Origin: Annona cherimola
Lineage: Eukaryota; Streptophyta; Magnoliopsida; Magnoliales; Annonaceae
Length of the DNA: 64,000 nucleotides
Assembly (NCBI GenBank): GCA_030490835.1
Contig: CM059973.1
Location: 50,844,008-50,908,007 of the forward strand
Reading direction: 5' to 3'
Made by a program: the position numbers and the translations under genes. Under the pieces are notes generated by a model. That model did not search any database. It was not told the origin of the DNA and was given only the letters and a program-made list of their open reading frames with translations. Positions 35,127-46,770 of this stretch are shown here, piece by piece (positions within the stretch are counted from its first letter, which is position 1; every line of letters starts with the position of its first letter).

Positions 35127-35700
35127 TTAATTGCCTCCCATTTCAATGCTAAATTTAATGTCACCAGCCTGACATCCATTTGATAATAAACCAATACCTG
35201 CTCTATCGAACTTTCTTCTAAGCAAATTATGCATTGAAAGTTTAGCTCTTTTCTTAGCCTCCTCAAATTGATTTATTAGCCTCTTTTTTTGAATTTCATA
35301 GGGGCTATAGAAGAGTTTTTCAGAGTCTTGTATTAATGATGGCTTCAATGGCCTCTTCTCCAAGAACATCCACTGATCGGTCAAGTCTTGTGGTTCTTGG
35401 ATCTCTAAAAAGCAAAATAGAGGCGTGGGAATGTTATAAGTATTGACTTTCTCCACCGCAATGACCTCTATTTCTTCATAGATTTTCTCTTCAACTTCCT
35501 TGCTTTCCACTGGTTGAACCAATTGTTCAAGCACATTATGAGGTGTAGGTTGCTCTATCTTATCAACTAATATGTCTTCATTAACGCTTGTAGTGACTTC
35601 ACTATCCTGCTTTTTAGCATTTTCCTATGAGTTTTCTTCAATATCACTAGAAGATGACTCTTGACGCTTGTTTTTTTTATTGTGATAGCCACTTGCTTCA
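35127..35700 (-). pseudogene. Unrecognised open frame, possibly retroelement-derived
   Basis: The minus-strand frame ends at 35127. The uninterrupted part is about 135 codons (from 35534), and the same frame extends upstream to about 35700 with one stop near 35626. The product is acidic in its first half (ESKEVEEKIYEEIEVI) and basic in the second (EEAKKRAKLSMHNLLRRKF). I recognise no domain. Its position next to a repeat beginning near 35.74 kb suggests an old transposable-element ORF, but that is only context. Confidence 0.35.
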
Positions 35701-35739
35701 CCTGTTTCTCCATGTTCTTGTTGTTAGCAATCTCTCTGC

Positions 35740-38700
35740 AAGTGCATGGGTCATAGATTATAGTATATAAAATATCAATCTCACAAGGAATTCGAGATTT
35801 AATGTTAGATTTAAATACTTTATATTAAATTCAAAGAAAGTAAAGTGAAAGGAAAGAAAGAAAAAGGTTGATCTTGAAAACATGAAATAAGAATTAAAAA
35901 TCAAGGGATACGAGCACCTAGGATCCACGGTTTCATATATGACATCTGCAATGGATATGTGGAGTGTTTATTTAATCCAAATATTATGTGTTAAAGGAGA
36001 ACAAACCTTAAATTATCCTTCTACCTTTTCTTGAAACCTACAAGGCATAACCTAAATATTTTCTTAACTACCTATTCTCATGAGATTAAATCAATTAAGA
36101 ATCATTAAATTTTGTGACTATTCATGGAATTCCTTAAGGACATCATGCCTATTCTCATGGTCTTAGATTTTCAAGCTTAATATCTTGCTTGTCATATATT
36201 AGACTTCCATCTTCGGTTCGAGAATCATTGTCATAGTGGTAACTCAAACATTAGGTAAGCATTAAATCATAAGATGATAAATTAATACAAAATATCTTAA
36301 ATAATCAAACCACAACATATGCTACATTAGACGCATGCTATATCTTAATCCTAGATAATGGGTTTAGCCTTATATGTTTATAATCAAAATCAAACAAAAA
36401 ATAATATTGTATCTAAGATCCATTACGAACATGACCATATAATCAAAAGAAAAGAAGACAAGGAAAGCTCATTGATTGGAAGCCTTGATGGTGTCTTGAT
36501 CACATCAAGCAACTAGCTGTCTCATCTTGCCTTGTGCTCTTCAACTTCTCTCATTCCTGAACCTCAACTCTAGCTCCAAAGGACATTTCAAGATACCTTG
36601 AGACATTTCTAAGAGGCGTTTATATAGAGATCTCATAGCTCCTTGCTCACAGGGTTTGAATTGAGCATAATTTTACGTACCTAGGGGTCTACAAAGTTCG
36701 AATCGAGTGGCACCCAAATCCATACTGTTCAAACTATTTGGCACTCCGATGTGCTCAACTTACTCAACAATTTTGATGTTTCGCCACTCATTTTGTTTGA
36801 TTTGTGTTGAAACTTCTTCAACACCTTCTGACATGTTCTAGACTGCCTTGATCATTATTTTAACTTCGTTAAGTTCTTTGAAATCATCAAATCAAATGTG
36901 GTCTTGGTCCTTGAGCTTTGAACTTTGCACATTATGCAAAAATAAATGGACCAGCTTCAACTGACCATAACTTTTGATCTAGTAGGAGTTACGTGAGCCA
37001 TAACATATCAACAAAAATATTTTTCAAGTACCTTCTCTCGAAACCTACTTAGCGTAACTCTATAAGACATAATCCTAATTTATTCTTAAGTATCTATTCT
37101 CGTATGATTAAGTTAATTAGGATTTATTAAGTTTTGTAACTGTTCGTGAACTTTCTTAAGTCATCATGCCTATTCTCATGGTCTAGATTTCTAAGTTTAG
37201 CATCTTGATTATCGTATATTAGATTTTTACCTCTCGATTTCGTCACCTAATATATGAAATCATGTCATCATATGGGCCTATGTATAAAGCAAGCATTAAA
37301 AATATAAGATATTAAATTAACAACAATATCTTTCATAAATAAATCAAAAATACACCCCACTATATTGTATGCATGCTACATACTAAATCATAGATTTAAG
37401 GCTTAACCGAGTATGTTTAAGTTCAAAATAAAATTAAAATTCACATCCATCTTAAATAAGATAATTAAAATAAAAAAGAAAGAAGAAAGAAAAGCTTATT
37501 GGTTGAAAGCTTTGATTGTGTGTCAAACACACCTTGCAACTCGTCGTTTTGTCTCTTGTCTCATGCTCTTCACCTCCTCAAAAATTCCCTCTACTCCCTC
37601 TCTTTCTAAAATTTTGATCTCAATTTTCTGTGTGGGTTCTCTGCCTGAAATTCTGCTGCTCTTGCCCCTCTTTCTAGCTTTAAAATTTGTGTTAAAGGTG
37701 TACACAACCAACTACTATTCAGCATACTTACATTAGGTTATTCATGAATCTTAATTGGGTTTGGGCTGCAATCATATGGACGAGTGGACGACCTGATGGC
37801 TGCTTCTTTGAGCGGTGGAAGTGAATGGACGACTGTGATTTTACAATGCTAAAGATGGTGAAGATGCATTGCATAAGATGTTGCATAGCTTGAATAATTC
37901 CTGGCGGCTTGATTAAATAGACGGTTGAAAAATACCCGAAATCGGATTGCACAATCTACATTGTAAAATTGCTGACTTGTAGTTAGACGATTAGATTTTT
38001 ATGTTGGATGTCTAATCAAAACAAATGGCTAGAAATTAAAGTGGAGAGTGCTGATGAAGTTTGGCGTTAATTTTTGAAGGGAGATGCTGCTTGCATAAAA
38101 ATTTGGACGTGATCTTGTGGAGTCCACTGAAATGGGCAGCTATAATTTCTTGAAATTTTGTTGGACCTTGATTTCTGGGCCATTGGACATATTAATGGTT
38201 AACCTTGTGGGGGCCATTGCTGTTAATTTCAAAACTGTATATAAAAATATTTAAATCATTAATTCATCAAATTCATTAATGGGCTATTAATATGTAAAAA
38301 ATTTATTTCAAGCTTATTTGATTTTATAGCAACAAATAAAATTTAATTTCAAGAGAAAGATCACAAAAATTATTTAAATCATTTAAAATTAATATTTATT
38401 ACCAAAATTTGCCAAAATATATTTTAAAATAAATTTCACATTGAACTTACATAATTGCCCACCAAATTGGTACAAAAATAACCACAAAATATATTATTAT
38501 TTACCAATTATCAGATCTCACATGAAGTTCAATTGCCTTATATTGGGCTATTACTGAGAAGAAAAGAAAGAAGAAGTTAATCCCCACATCTACAAACCCA
38601 ACAAACACAGAAGCTTTGAAATTCAACAATTAATTTCTTTCTTTCTTTAGTTCAGTTTATTCCAAAAGAAGCAGAGCTAGGGGAGAGATGGATGGGAGTG

Positions 38701-38938
38701 AGAGAGTGCATAGATTGGTGATATTGAATTTTGAAGGAGTGGGGGCAGGGGAAAGGGTGGGAATAACAGGGAGGAAGAAGGTGAGATTAAGAGGTGGGAA
38801 GCAAAACCCATCTCAACTTACGTATCGAGCCCATGCATTGTCCTGGTGCACCATAAATAACTACTCATAATAAATATCGATGTGTTTAGGAAGTCATAAG
38901 ACTTCTGATGACAAGTGGTGTAAAATGTTTGGGCTGTT
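35740..38938. repeat. Two diverged related repeat units, unclassified
   Basis: Segments at about 35.98-36.60 kb and 37.02-37.60 kb run in parallel: both have a TACCTTCT-type block, TTCTTAA-TA-CTATTCTC, CATCATGCCTATTCTCATGG, a GCATGCTA block, AAAGCTTATTGGTTG or its relative, and a TCTTCACCTC/TCTTCAACTTCTC end. They look like two diverged copies of one repeat in tandem, perhaps LTR remnants. No coding sequence is seen. From 37.75 to 38.93 kb nothing is recognised. Confidence 0.45.
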
Positions 38939-39420
38939 CCCACATATACCCACTACGTTTGATCCTAATCCCAAATATATTCCTTACATTTGAAAAATCC
39001 TAAATATACTTACTATATTTGCATATAATCTTAAAAAATGCCCACTCCATTATAGATATTAATAAACACCGTTAGTCCATTTGTGAAATTACTAATATGC
39101 CCATCAAATTTAAGTTGGATTCAAAAATTTGAACATTATAACTCATCGCTACCCTAGTTGCACAATAATTTCAAATACATATAGCTCTAATTTCATTCTC
39201 ATTTCATTTTATTTTATCTTTTATTATTTTGCACCAGGGGTATTTTTGGTATTTTTGAAAATATAATCAACATTTAAATGGATAATCATTAACTTATGTA
39301 GCGGCCTTTAATGGAGTGGATATTTTTGGAAATATATTAAACATAGTGGTTATATCTGAGATTTCTGAAACATAGCTGGTATATTTGAGATTAGGATCAA
39401 ACGTAGTGGGTATATTTGGG
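38939..39420. mobile_element. MITE-like element with ~120-bp inverted ends
   Basis: The left end has CCCACATATACCCACTACG followed by TTTGATCCTAATC. The right end is its inverse (GATTAGGATCAAACGTAGTG, then GGTATATTTGGG). Similarity continues inward for roughly 120 bp at lower identity. No coding capacity. The length of the ends suggests a Mutator-like MITE, but no target duplication was found, so the class is open. Confidence 0.65.
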
Positions 39421-39522
39421 TATAAAAAATCAGCTATAATAAAATTTTATACTTGGGTGTTTATCAACCCTTAAAACTTTTCAAACTAGAATTTTTCTAT
39501 CTAAAATTTTTTACTCTCTATG

Positions 39523-40000
39523 GGTGCATTTGGGAAGTGATAAAACTTTTAAATACAAAAGTTTTTGAATTGAAAGAAAATGATAAGGGTAATGACAAAA
39601 AGTAAAGAGAACAAAATTAAAATAGATAGTTTAGTTGCATGGATAGTTGTGTAGAAATGATTGAAAAATAGGATAGTTATATAGGAAGATGTGAAGAAAT
39701 GATTAAAAAATTGGGTATTTATGAAGAGTGAAAAGTTTAAGATTAAAAAGTTTAACTTTGCATTATTTACTGATTGCCAAACACACTCTATAATTATCCT
39801 ATGTTTTAAGTATTTCTTCACTTCTTCCTATACAATTGCCCTTATTTTTCAATTATTTCTATACAACTACTCATCATCTAATCTATCTATTTTAATTTTA
39901 TTCTCTTTACTCTTCAATATTATCTCTCTCATATCACATTATTTTCTCTCCTTTCAAAAAACCTTTGCACTAAAAAGTTTTATCACTTCTCAAACACACC
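39523..40000. mobile_element. Foldback MITE-like element
   Basis: The left half, starting GGTGCATTTGGGAAGTGATA, is repeated in reverse from 40000 back to about 39770, giving arms of roughly 230 bp with a very short loop. The arms share AAAATTAAAATAGATAG and ATTGAAAAATA blocks. No clear target duplication. The two opposite-strand open frames here are by-products of the fold. Confidence 0.7.
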
Positions 40001-40704
40001 TTAACAAAGATAGGACATAAATTTTCCCCACTAATAAATGGTGCATTTGGGATGGGAAAAGAGGTAGAAAATTTATTCTTTTTGCACCAACATTTGATAA
40101 ACAATTATAAATTAGAGTTTACATTGGAATTTCCTGTATAGCTAGCCTAACCCCACATTGGGGCTTTGGATGGTCTAGCTTTCGAGCTAGGCTTCCAGCC
40201 ATGACTTCCCTTTAATAGGTGAAACCCCATTTTCTGCTATTGTTTTGTTGGTCAAGGAAGATGACCAAGGTCCCACAGCTAACTCACTTTACTGTAGTAC
40301 CTAGTACTGTATCTACATGTCTACGTTAGGACTTAGGTGATTTTTGTGATTTTGGTTGGCTATTATGTTGGCACTCTTTTGGAGAAAACTCATCATCTAA
40401 GGGGCTCCAATGTGTGGTGGTTAATACTTAAAACCTTTTATTGACTTTGTCTTTTCTATCTTTACAAAAGATGACTTCTCCTTAAGATCAATCTTTCATT
40501 GAAAGTGGTAATCCTTCTTTCTCTTTCACTCTTTAGGAGCAGTACACAACTCAAAGAATTAGGATTGTGATACGAAAACCTTCAGAGACTATGATGCCAA
40601 GGGATAAAATTGTTGAACAAAGGATAGAACCATTAGCGGGACAGCAACAGGCAGAGGAAACTCAACCTTAATCTTGAAGTTAAAGAGAGAAGAACTTAAT
40701 CAAA
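40001..40704. other. Non-repetitive-looking spacer, nothing recognised
   Basis: Base composition is more balanced than its surroundings, but no exon, ORF or known repeat could be supported. Confidence 0.35.
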
Positions 40705-42321
40705 GAGGTTCTGAGTTTGTGGCAAAACCCAAGAGGGGAGGGGTGAATTGGGTTCTTGAAAAAAAATTTGTAATTAGAAGCTTAGCGCCTTGAGAGTTAT
40801 AGTCCCCATGAATGAAAAATGTGAAATATAAAAGCAATTGAAAATAAACTCAAGAAATTATAGTGGTTCGGGACAACCTTCTCTACTCCACTCCTCCATG
40901 AACACACCCTAATGCCTTGGGTTCCACTAAGAAAAATAGTGATACAATCAGAGCACTTTCTTTCTTCTAGATTTCAGCTCTAAGGGGCCTTTTACAGACT
41001 TAGCACAAGTAGGTGACAAGTTACGCTCCAATCACACGCTACTTTGCCTTCCCTCGATCTTAGTCTCCAATACTAAACCAAGTGGAAACACAAATAAATA
41101 ATAGAGAGAAAATGATGCTACACTTTACAGATGTGTAGAAAATAGATTTCGGCATAGAGAAGAACTTGTAGGATGAGTTGTTGATGGAGTAGTTCAACAC
41201 TTGCAATTTGTTACTGAGTTCTTCTTGGAAACTTTCTTTTATATCACATAAATGCTTGAGAATAAACAGGTTGAACTCAATCAATGCTTTTTCTCTATCA
41301 TTTCCTGTTCATTTGAAGTGTCTTAAATAGGGGAGAGTAATTTTGAACATTTAGAGGTAGGTGGTGCGTATTTAATGCGCCAACGTTGGAATTTTTCCAA
41401 CCGTTATGATTCAAGTCGCACTCGGTTGCGACTTCATCCAAGTCGCAGACAGGAGTCGACTTAAGATGCAACTTCATTCAAGTCATAGACTGGAGTTGAC
41501 TTGGGTTGCAACTTCAGTCTTCAGTTCTTCAATCAAGTTTCAGACTTGAGTCGACCTGGTCTTAGACTTGACCCAAGTCGCAGCTGAGGTCGACTTGGAT
41601 TGCGACTTCACAATCTATTTGACTTCTTAGAACTTTGACATAATGTAATCTTCATTTGCTTGTTTGTCTTTCTTTGTTTCTTCATAATTCATACTTATAA
41701 ATCTTCATTTGTACTTGAGGTCTATTCATTCTCCTTGAAAATTGTGCTTGGTCAATCTCTCTCGAGCGTTTGATGAAAACTTAATGTATTTTGGCTCAAG
41801 CTTGTCGCTCTTTAATGATTTGGACTTCATCTTTCTGAGTCTAGTGTTTGGGATTAACTCGATTTACTACTCCATTCAAGTCGTAGGTCTGAGTCGACTT
41901 AATGTGCAACTTCACCCAAGTTGCATGATGAGGTTGACTTGGATTGCGACTTGACTCTTTCAATTTTAACTCTGGTCCCTGAAGATATCCCAAGTCGCTG
42001 ACGGAGTCGACTTGGTGTTGTGACTACACCTAAGTCGCATGCGAAGTCGACTTTTGTTGCGACTTCATTTGCTCAAGTGTCCATATTTCAGCGCTATCAA
42101 AAAATGAGGCTTTAAAGTCATGCTGAAGTTGACTTCAATATCAACTTCATCTAAGTCGATGCCTGAGTCGACTTGGTGTGCGACTTGCCCTTCCAAGCTT
42201 TTGATTCTTGAATTTTATAAACCTTAAAGCCACTTAACACCTTGTTGGTACTTTGATATTACTCAAATTGAGTTTCTAATCATCAAAACATGAATTATGC
42301 TTAATTTGTCATATGTTTACA
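40705..42321 (-). repeat. 3' LTR of the Sirevirus-type copia element
   Basis: Matches the 5' LTR at 51164-56240 (same order of GGCAAAACC, AATTGAAAATAAACTCAAG, ATAGATGTGTAGAA and AAGTCGACTT-repeat blocks), with visible divergence of several percent. On the minus strand it starts TGTAAACATATGAC directly after a polypurine tract. The far end near 40705 is degraded and lacks the CCAACA terminus. No target duplication was found. Confidence 0.85.
41395..42190 (-). repeat. AAGTCGACTT short-repeat array in the copia 3' LTR
   Basis: Imperfect units of about 40 bp combine AAGTCGCA, GAGTCGACTT (a 10-bp palindrome in its best form) and GCGACTTCA. The same array is in the 5' LTR (51875-51928, 55371-56105) and in the solo LTR at 58402. 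Confidence 0.8.
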
Positions 42322-42338
42322 ATAATCTCTCCCTTTTT
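42322..42338 (-). promoter_or_regulatory. Polypurine tract of the copia element
   Basis: The minus strand reads AAAAAGGGAGAGATTAT and is followed directly by the LTR terminus TGTAAAC. It would prime plus-strand DNA synthesis. Confidence 0.75.
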
Positions 42339-42843
42339 ATGATTGACAAAACTAATTTGAAAAAGATCTTTCATTCATCAATTAAGAAATATTTCATGTC
42401 AATTTACCAATTTGCATTTGATTCACCAATTCAAAACATATCAGATATTCAAAATACAATTCAGGACAACATATCATTTCAAGTCAATTTATCAATTTGC
42501 ATTCAATTCAAACCATAGCAGACATTCATAATACAAGTAAGAATAATGTTTTTCAACGTTTGATTTCCAAAATGCAATACACATGTATTCCTACATACAA
42601 TCTACCCAAAATCCAAAAAAAAATCTATGCCTATCTTCCCCTTTTTGTCAAACATCAAAATAGATAATACAGGAAGCGAGATTTGTGAAAGGCAAAAGAT
42701 GATATAGGATAAGAAACTGGGAGAGTTGCAAGCATGGGACAGGGGCAGGCAAAACAGAAGGGTGACGATGGAGCTTGAACAGTTGGTTTTGCCCAAATAG
42801 ATTCGCCCCAGTATGGATCAAAATTAGGTAGACTGGGAATGGG

Positions 42844-44300
42844 TCAACCGCATCTACTAGCAGAAGCAAGTTGATATTTGATGGCGGTAAGTTCTTGGTC
42901 CAATTTGTCTTGCTGACCATGCATTTCCATTAGTGAAATATTGATAGCCCCAAGTTCTTGAGAAATCCAACTCTCCATGGCTTGTAAATACTCAAGAATC
43001 GCTTTGGAGATAGACGGCTGATCGGGAGAATGTGCAAAATAATCTGTGGCTTGAGATCCTTGTGGGGAACAAGAGGCATGAGACATAGGAAAGACTAGAG
43101 CTTGAGGAGCAGGAGGTGGGGATGGGTGGAGATCATGATGAGGCTGATCCTCCCCCTCAAGTGGAGCTTCCTCTGCTCACAGTTCTTGTTGATCTTGGGC
43201 TCCTTGAAAATTTTCTCCTATTTGATCCTATAGTCGATCAGCTCTGAATGCCTCAAGATCAATTTTCATACGAGTCAACAATGCTCAGTTTATGGAATTT
43301 GTGGGCTTTAAGACCTCATAGGGTTCTCCATCTAGGTCAACATGATAATAAGCAAATATCTTGGTAATCCACATACCATATGACAATACACCTCGAGGAT
43401 TCTCCTTTTTTAACTCCAGGGCCTCCAGAAATAGTCTGGGTAGACTTACTTTGACCAGGGTGGCCACTTTCCATAGAATTTCGGCCTCTTAAGGATTAAG
43501 TTGGTTTCTTCCTCCACCTTTTGGATAGATGCAGTGGGCTATGAGTAACTTCAAGACTCTCAACTATGGAGATAAATTCATATAATGTAGAAACTTGATG
43601 CCCGGATGATATTTATCACTTTTTGTTAATTTGTTGTATAATTGAGTGAGGGTCATCCTAGTTGGAAATGGTTCATCAAAAGGAGGAACTCCTAGAATTC
43701 CTGCCACTCAAGCACTTGCATTTCCTTTGCTTATTCCTTGTCCCACTCCGAGATTTATTTTCACTCCTTTCACATATGTATTTAGATATTCCTGATCCCA
43801 TAAATAGTAGAACAATCTAGTTAGTTCTAGGTAAATTTTGTCATCCTCCTTTAATAAATTGGTCCATCATTGATAATCAAGTAATTCCTCAATACCAAAC
43901 TCATATTCATGTAGAAACTTGAAATCAATGATTTTAGGTAGGAAAGTCTTCCTTTCATAGAAATGCCTATAGAATCTACTGTGTTGATGCTCAGTGCTAA
44001 AGTATTCCACTCGCATTTTGAGGACTTGCCCCCCTGGAGCTAGGGTACCTTCAATTTTCCAATAATTTCCATAATATCACTTGATTCTAAATTTCCCTCA
44101 TCTCTTGGTGCAGAAGTAGAAGGATTACCTTCTTAAAATTGGACCTGACGACCAGTGGATGTCGTAGCCTCTTTCCGAGCTCATTTGGACGGTGTTTGTT
44201 GCTGTCTAGGCACATCCTCCCCTGTATTTGATTTTGAGTGTCTAGAGATAGGTAGTTTGCTAGGTTTTGAGACGGCATTAGGTGTCATAGGTTGTATAAT
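42844..44300 (-). pseudogene. Env-like third ORF of the Sirevirus-type element, broken
   Basis: A long minus-strand frame follows pol. It is interrupted by about seven single-codon stops and at least one frameshift near 44.04 kb. A recognisable part, VLSYGMWITKIFAYY with DLDGEPYEV, is like the 'putative plant transposon protein' domain found in env-like ORFs of Sireviruses. The C-terminal part (42844-43086) is a probable coiled coil (MESWISQELGAINISLMEMH). The N-terminal part (about 44280-44090) is polar and low in hydrophobic residues. The role of this ORF in plant elements is not established. The number of stops says it is dead. Confidence 0.65.
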
Positions 44301-44624
44301 CAGTGGAAACTTTGATGTTGGGAGCTTAAGAAGGATTTCGAGGTTCAAGAGAGAAAATGAATTTCGTTCTTCAAAGGGGATTCAAAAAAAAAGAGAATGG
44401 AGGAATAGAATCGCGCTGTGTGCACCTAAATGTAATAGGCCAGCTAAACCGATGCCTGCGGGGTCGAGTTCGAACCCTAAGTCGAGTTCGAAGTCGACTT
44501 GGGATGAGTGGAGTCGATTTAGTTCCTCCGACCCAAGTGTCAAAGCGTGTACTGTTGCCTACCCCTTTTTCTATCCATTTAATCAAGCCATAACATTCAT
44601 AGACATTTAAAAAAAATTGTAACT
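44301..44624 (-). other. Spacer between pol and the env-like ORF
   Basis: Includes AAGTCGAGTTCGAAGTCGAC (about 44482-44501), a piece of the LTR-type short repeat found inside the internal region. No coding function assigned. Confidence 0.5.
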
Positions 44625-45440
44625 TCATAAATCAATATCAATCATACCCATTTCATTTCTAATTTTGTAAATTGATTCACTTACTAATGGTTTAGTAAAA
44701 ATATCTCCAATTTGATTTTCTATTTTAACATATTCTAGACAAATATCATGATTTTTAACATGTTCTCTAATGAAATGATGTCTCACATTTATATGTTTAG
44801 TTCTAGAGTGCAGTACAAGATTTTTAGTTAAGCATATTGCACTTGTATTATCATATCTAATTGGTATGTCGTTGTACTCTATCCCATAATTTCTAAGTTG
44901 TTGTTTCATCCAAATCAATTGGGCATAACAGCTCCCGGCGGCAATGTATTCGGCTTCCGCAGTAGATAAAGAAATATTGGTTTGTTTTCTTAAAAACCAT
45001 GAAATCATCATATTTCCAAGGAATTGACATATCCCACTAGTGTTTTTTCTATCTACTTTGTAACCGACAAAATCCGCATCCAAATAGCTTATTAGATCAA
45101 ATGTTGAACCCTTAGGGTACCATAGCCCTAAATTAGTAGTGTTAATTAGATATCTAAAGATTCTTTTTACAGCTGCTAAATGTGATTTTTTGGGACATGA
45201 TAGAAATCTAGAACACATGCAAACACTAAATAAAATGTTTGGTCTAGATGCAGTCAAATATAATAAAGATCCTATCATACTTCTATACAACTTTTGTTCA
45301 ACTGTTTTACCTCTTTCATCCTTGTCAATTTTGATAGTTAAGCTCATGGGTGTATTTGTTCCTTTGTTGTTTTACATTCCAAACTTTTTGAGCATTTCTT
45401 TGACATACTCTGACTGATTTATGAAGATTCATTCACTTAA
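44625..45440 (-). pseudogene. Copia reverse-transcriptase tail and RNase H
   Basis: The stop is at 44625. From 45347 the frame is open: YRSMIGSLLYLTASRPNILF joins the RT tail to RNase H, and SLSTAEAEYIAAGSCYAQ is the copia RNase H signature. It ends in a DIFTKPL motif near the C terminus. Upstream, the same frame continues through three stops (about 45378, 45426, 45438) into INQSEYVKEMLKKFGM and meets the integrase/RT fusion ORF. The YVDD part of RT is missing. Confidence 0.88.
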
Positions 45441-45950
45441 TTACTTAATTTGCAGCCCAAGGAAGAAGTTTAGCTCGCCCATCATGCTCATCTCAAATTC
45501 ATTTTGCGTAAGTTTATAAAATTTACCACCATGATTACTTCTAATTGATATTATTGTATTTTGCTTTTCATTTTGCACCAAATTTGAAAAAGTAACAAAC
45601 ATTAAAAAGGCTTCATCTTTGCTACCTAAAAGTATTATCCATGTAAATCTTGAAAAATCATCAACAATAACAAAGACGTACTTCTTTCCTCCAAGAGTCA
45701 AGATGTCGGATGACCCATACAGATCCATGTGTAATAGTTCAAGTGGCCTTGTTGTTGAGATTTCATTTTTAGAGAAAAATGACATTTTCAGCTGCTTGAA
45801 CAATTGACATGCTTTGCAAATTTTATCTTTGTCATACTTAAGCTTTGTTAACCCCTCTACCAGGCTCTTTTTCCACAGGGTCTTAATGTTTGACATATTT
45901 ATGTGTCCAAGTCTTTTATGCCAAACCCATGAATCATTATCAATGGACAT
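45441..45950 (-). pseudogene. Copia integrase fused in frame to the end of RT
   Basis: The HHCC zinc region (HKRLGHINMSNI to KICKACQ) is followed by the integrase core with LLHMDLYG (first Asp) and VDDFSRFTW (second Asp). The RSNHGGKF site has Lys where the catalytic Glu is expected. A few residues later the frame jumps to EFEMSMMGELNFFLGLQIK, a conserved segment near the end of copia reverse transcriptase. The C-terminal integrase and most of RT have therefore been deleted with the frame kept. Confidence 0.9.
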
Positions 45951-46042
45951 AAGACATTGTCCATCCAGTTCATCAAGGGAAACTAAATATATATTTTCAT
46001 GTCTTTGCCATTAAAGACTATGTGATCTCCATCAAAGATATT

Positions 46043-46294
46043 TCATATAGAAGATTTAAACATAACTTTGTAGCCTTTGTCACATAATTGACTAATGCTC
46101 ATTAAATTATGTTTGAGTCCTTTAACAAATAATACATCCTCAATACATGTATTTGAAATACCATAAACATTTCCCTTACTTGTTATTTTATCTTTTTCAT
46201 TATTTCCAAGTGTAATAGTTCCTTCATTACATGATTTGATATTATAAAATAGTCCTTTTTCTCCTATCATATGTCTCGAGAGACCACTATCCAT
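46043..46294 (-). pseudogene. Copia protease and start of the pre-integrase region
   Basis: MDSGLSRHMIG contains the copia protease active site (DSG then SRHM). It continues with ISNTCIEDVLFVKGLKHNLM and SISQLCDKGY, typical of the region before the integrase zinc site. The stop is at 46043, and frame damage follows up to the integrase ORF. Confidence 0.85.
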
Positions 46295-46353
46295 TAACCA
46301 TATATTGCTAACTTTTGTTTTCAGACATACCTGTAAAAATTTTTATATAGAGC

Positions 46354-46765
46354 TTATCTCTTTGGTACCCATTTTATGGGTCCTTTTGGGTTAGTGAACC
46401 ATTGGAGTCTACGTTGCTTTACTTTAGAAGGCACAAATCCAATGTTTTTTGGCACCCAAACCAATTTGGCACCTTTGTCATGTAATCTTTTTATTCTGCA
46501 TTGATAAATCTTATGACCCAATTTATTGCAAAAATTGCATGCTCTTGGGAGTCTTGGAGTAGAGCTCCATGCATTATGTGGTTCCCAAGTTGGCCTTTTA
46601 GTCCAAGCAACATAATTCACTCTTGATTTATAAAAGGTTATTGTCTTGGCTTGGTTTTTAGCTAATTTTGAAGCATTTGATTTACTGCTTTCACCTTTCT
46701 CAAATGTAGAATACCCAAGTCCTCTTTTGTTGTTTTGGGTGGTCATGTTTAAAAATATTTTCAAA
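46354..46765 (-). pseudogene. Copia gag C-terminal part with second zinc knuckle
   Basis: This follows gag across the LTR insertion at 46771-49724. FLNMTTQNNKRGLGY is the first recognisable stretch, then CNFCNKLGHKIYQC, a CCHC knuckle, then a basic tail ending at 46354. Residues encoded above 46770 in the raw frame belong to the inserted LTR tail and are not part of gag. Confidence 0.85.
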
Positions 46766-46770
46766 CTTTT
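46766..46770 (+). repeat. Target duplication CTTTT, left copy
   Basis: Perfect match with 49725-49729. Confidence 0.9.

Noticed and set aside
41395..42190. Satellite DNA
   Set aside because: The AAGTCGACTT repeats are confined to copia LTRs and their relics, with irregular units, so they are part of the LTR rather than an independent satellite.
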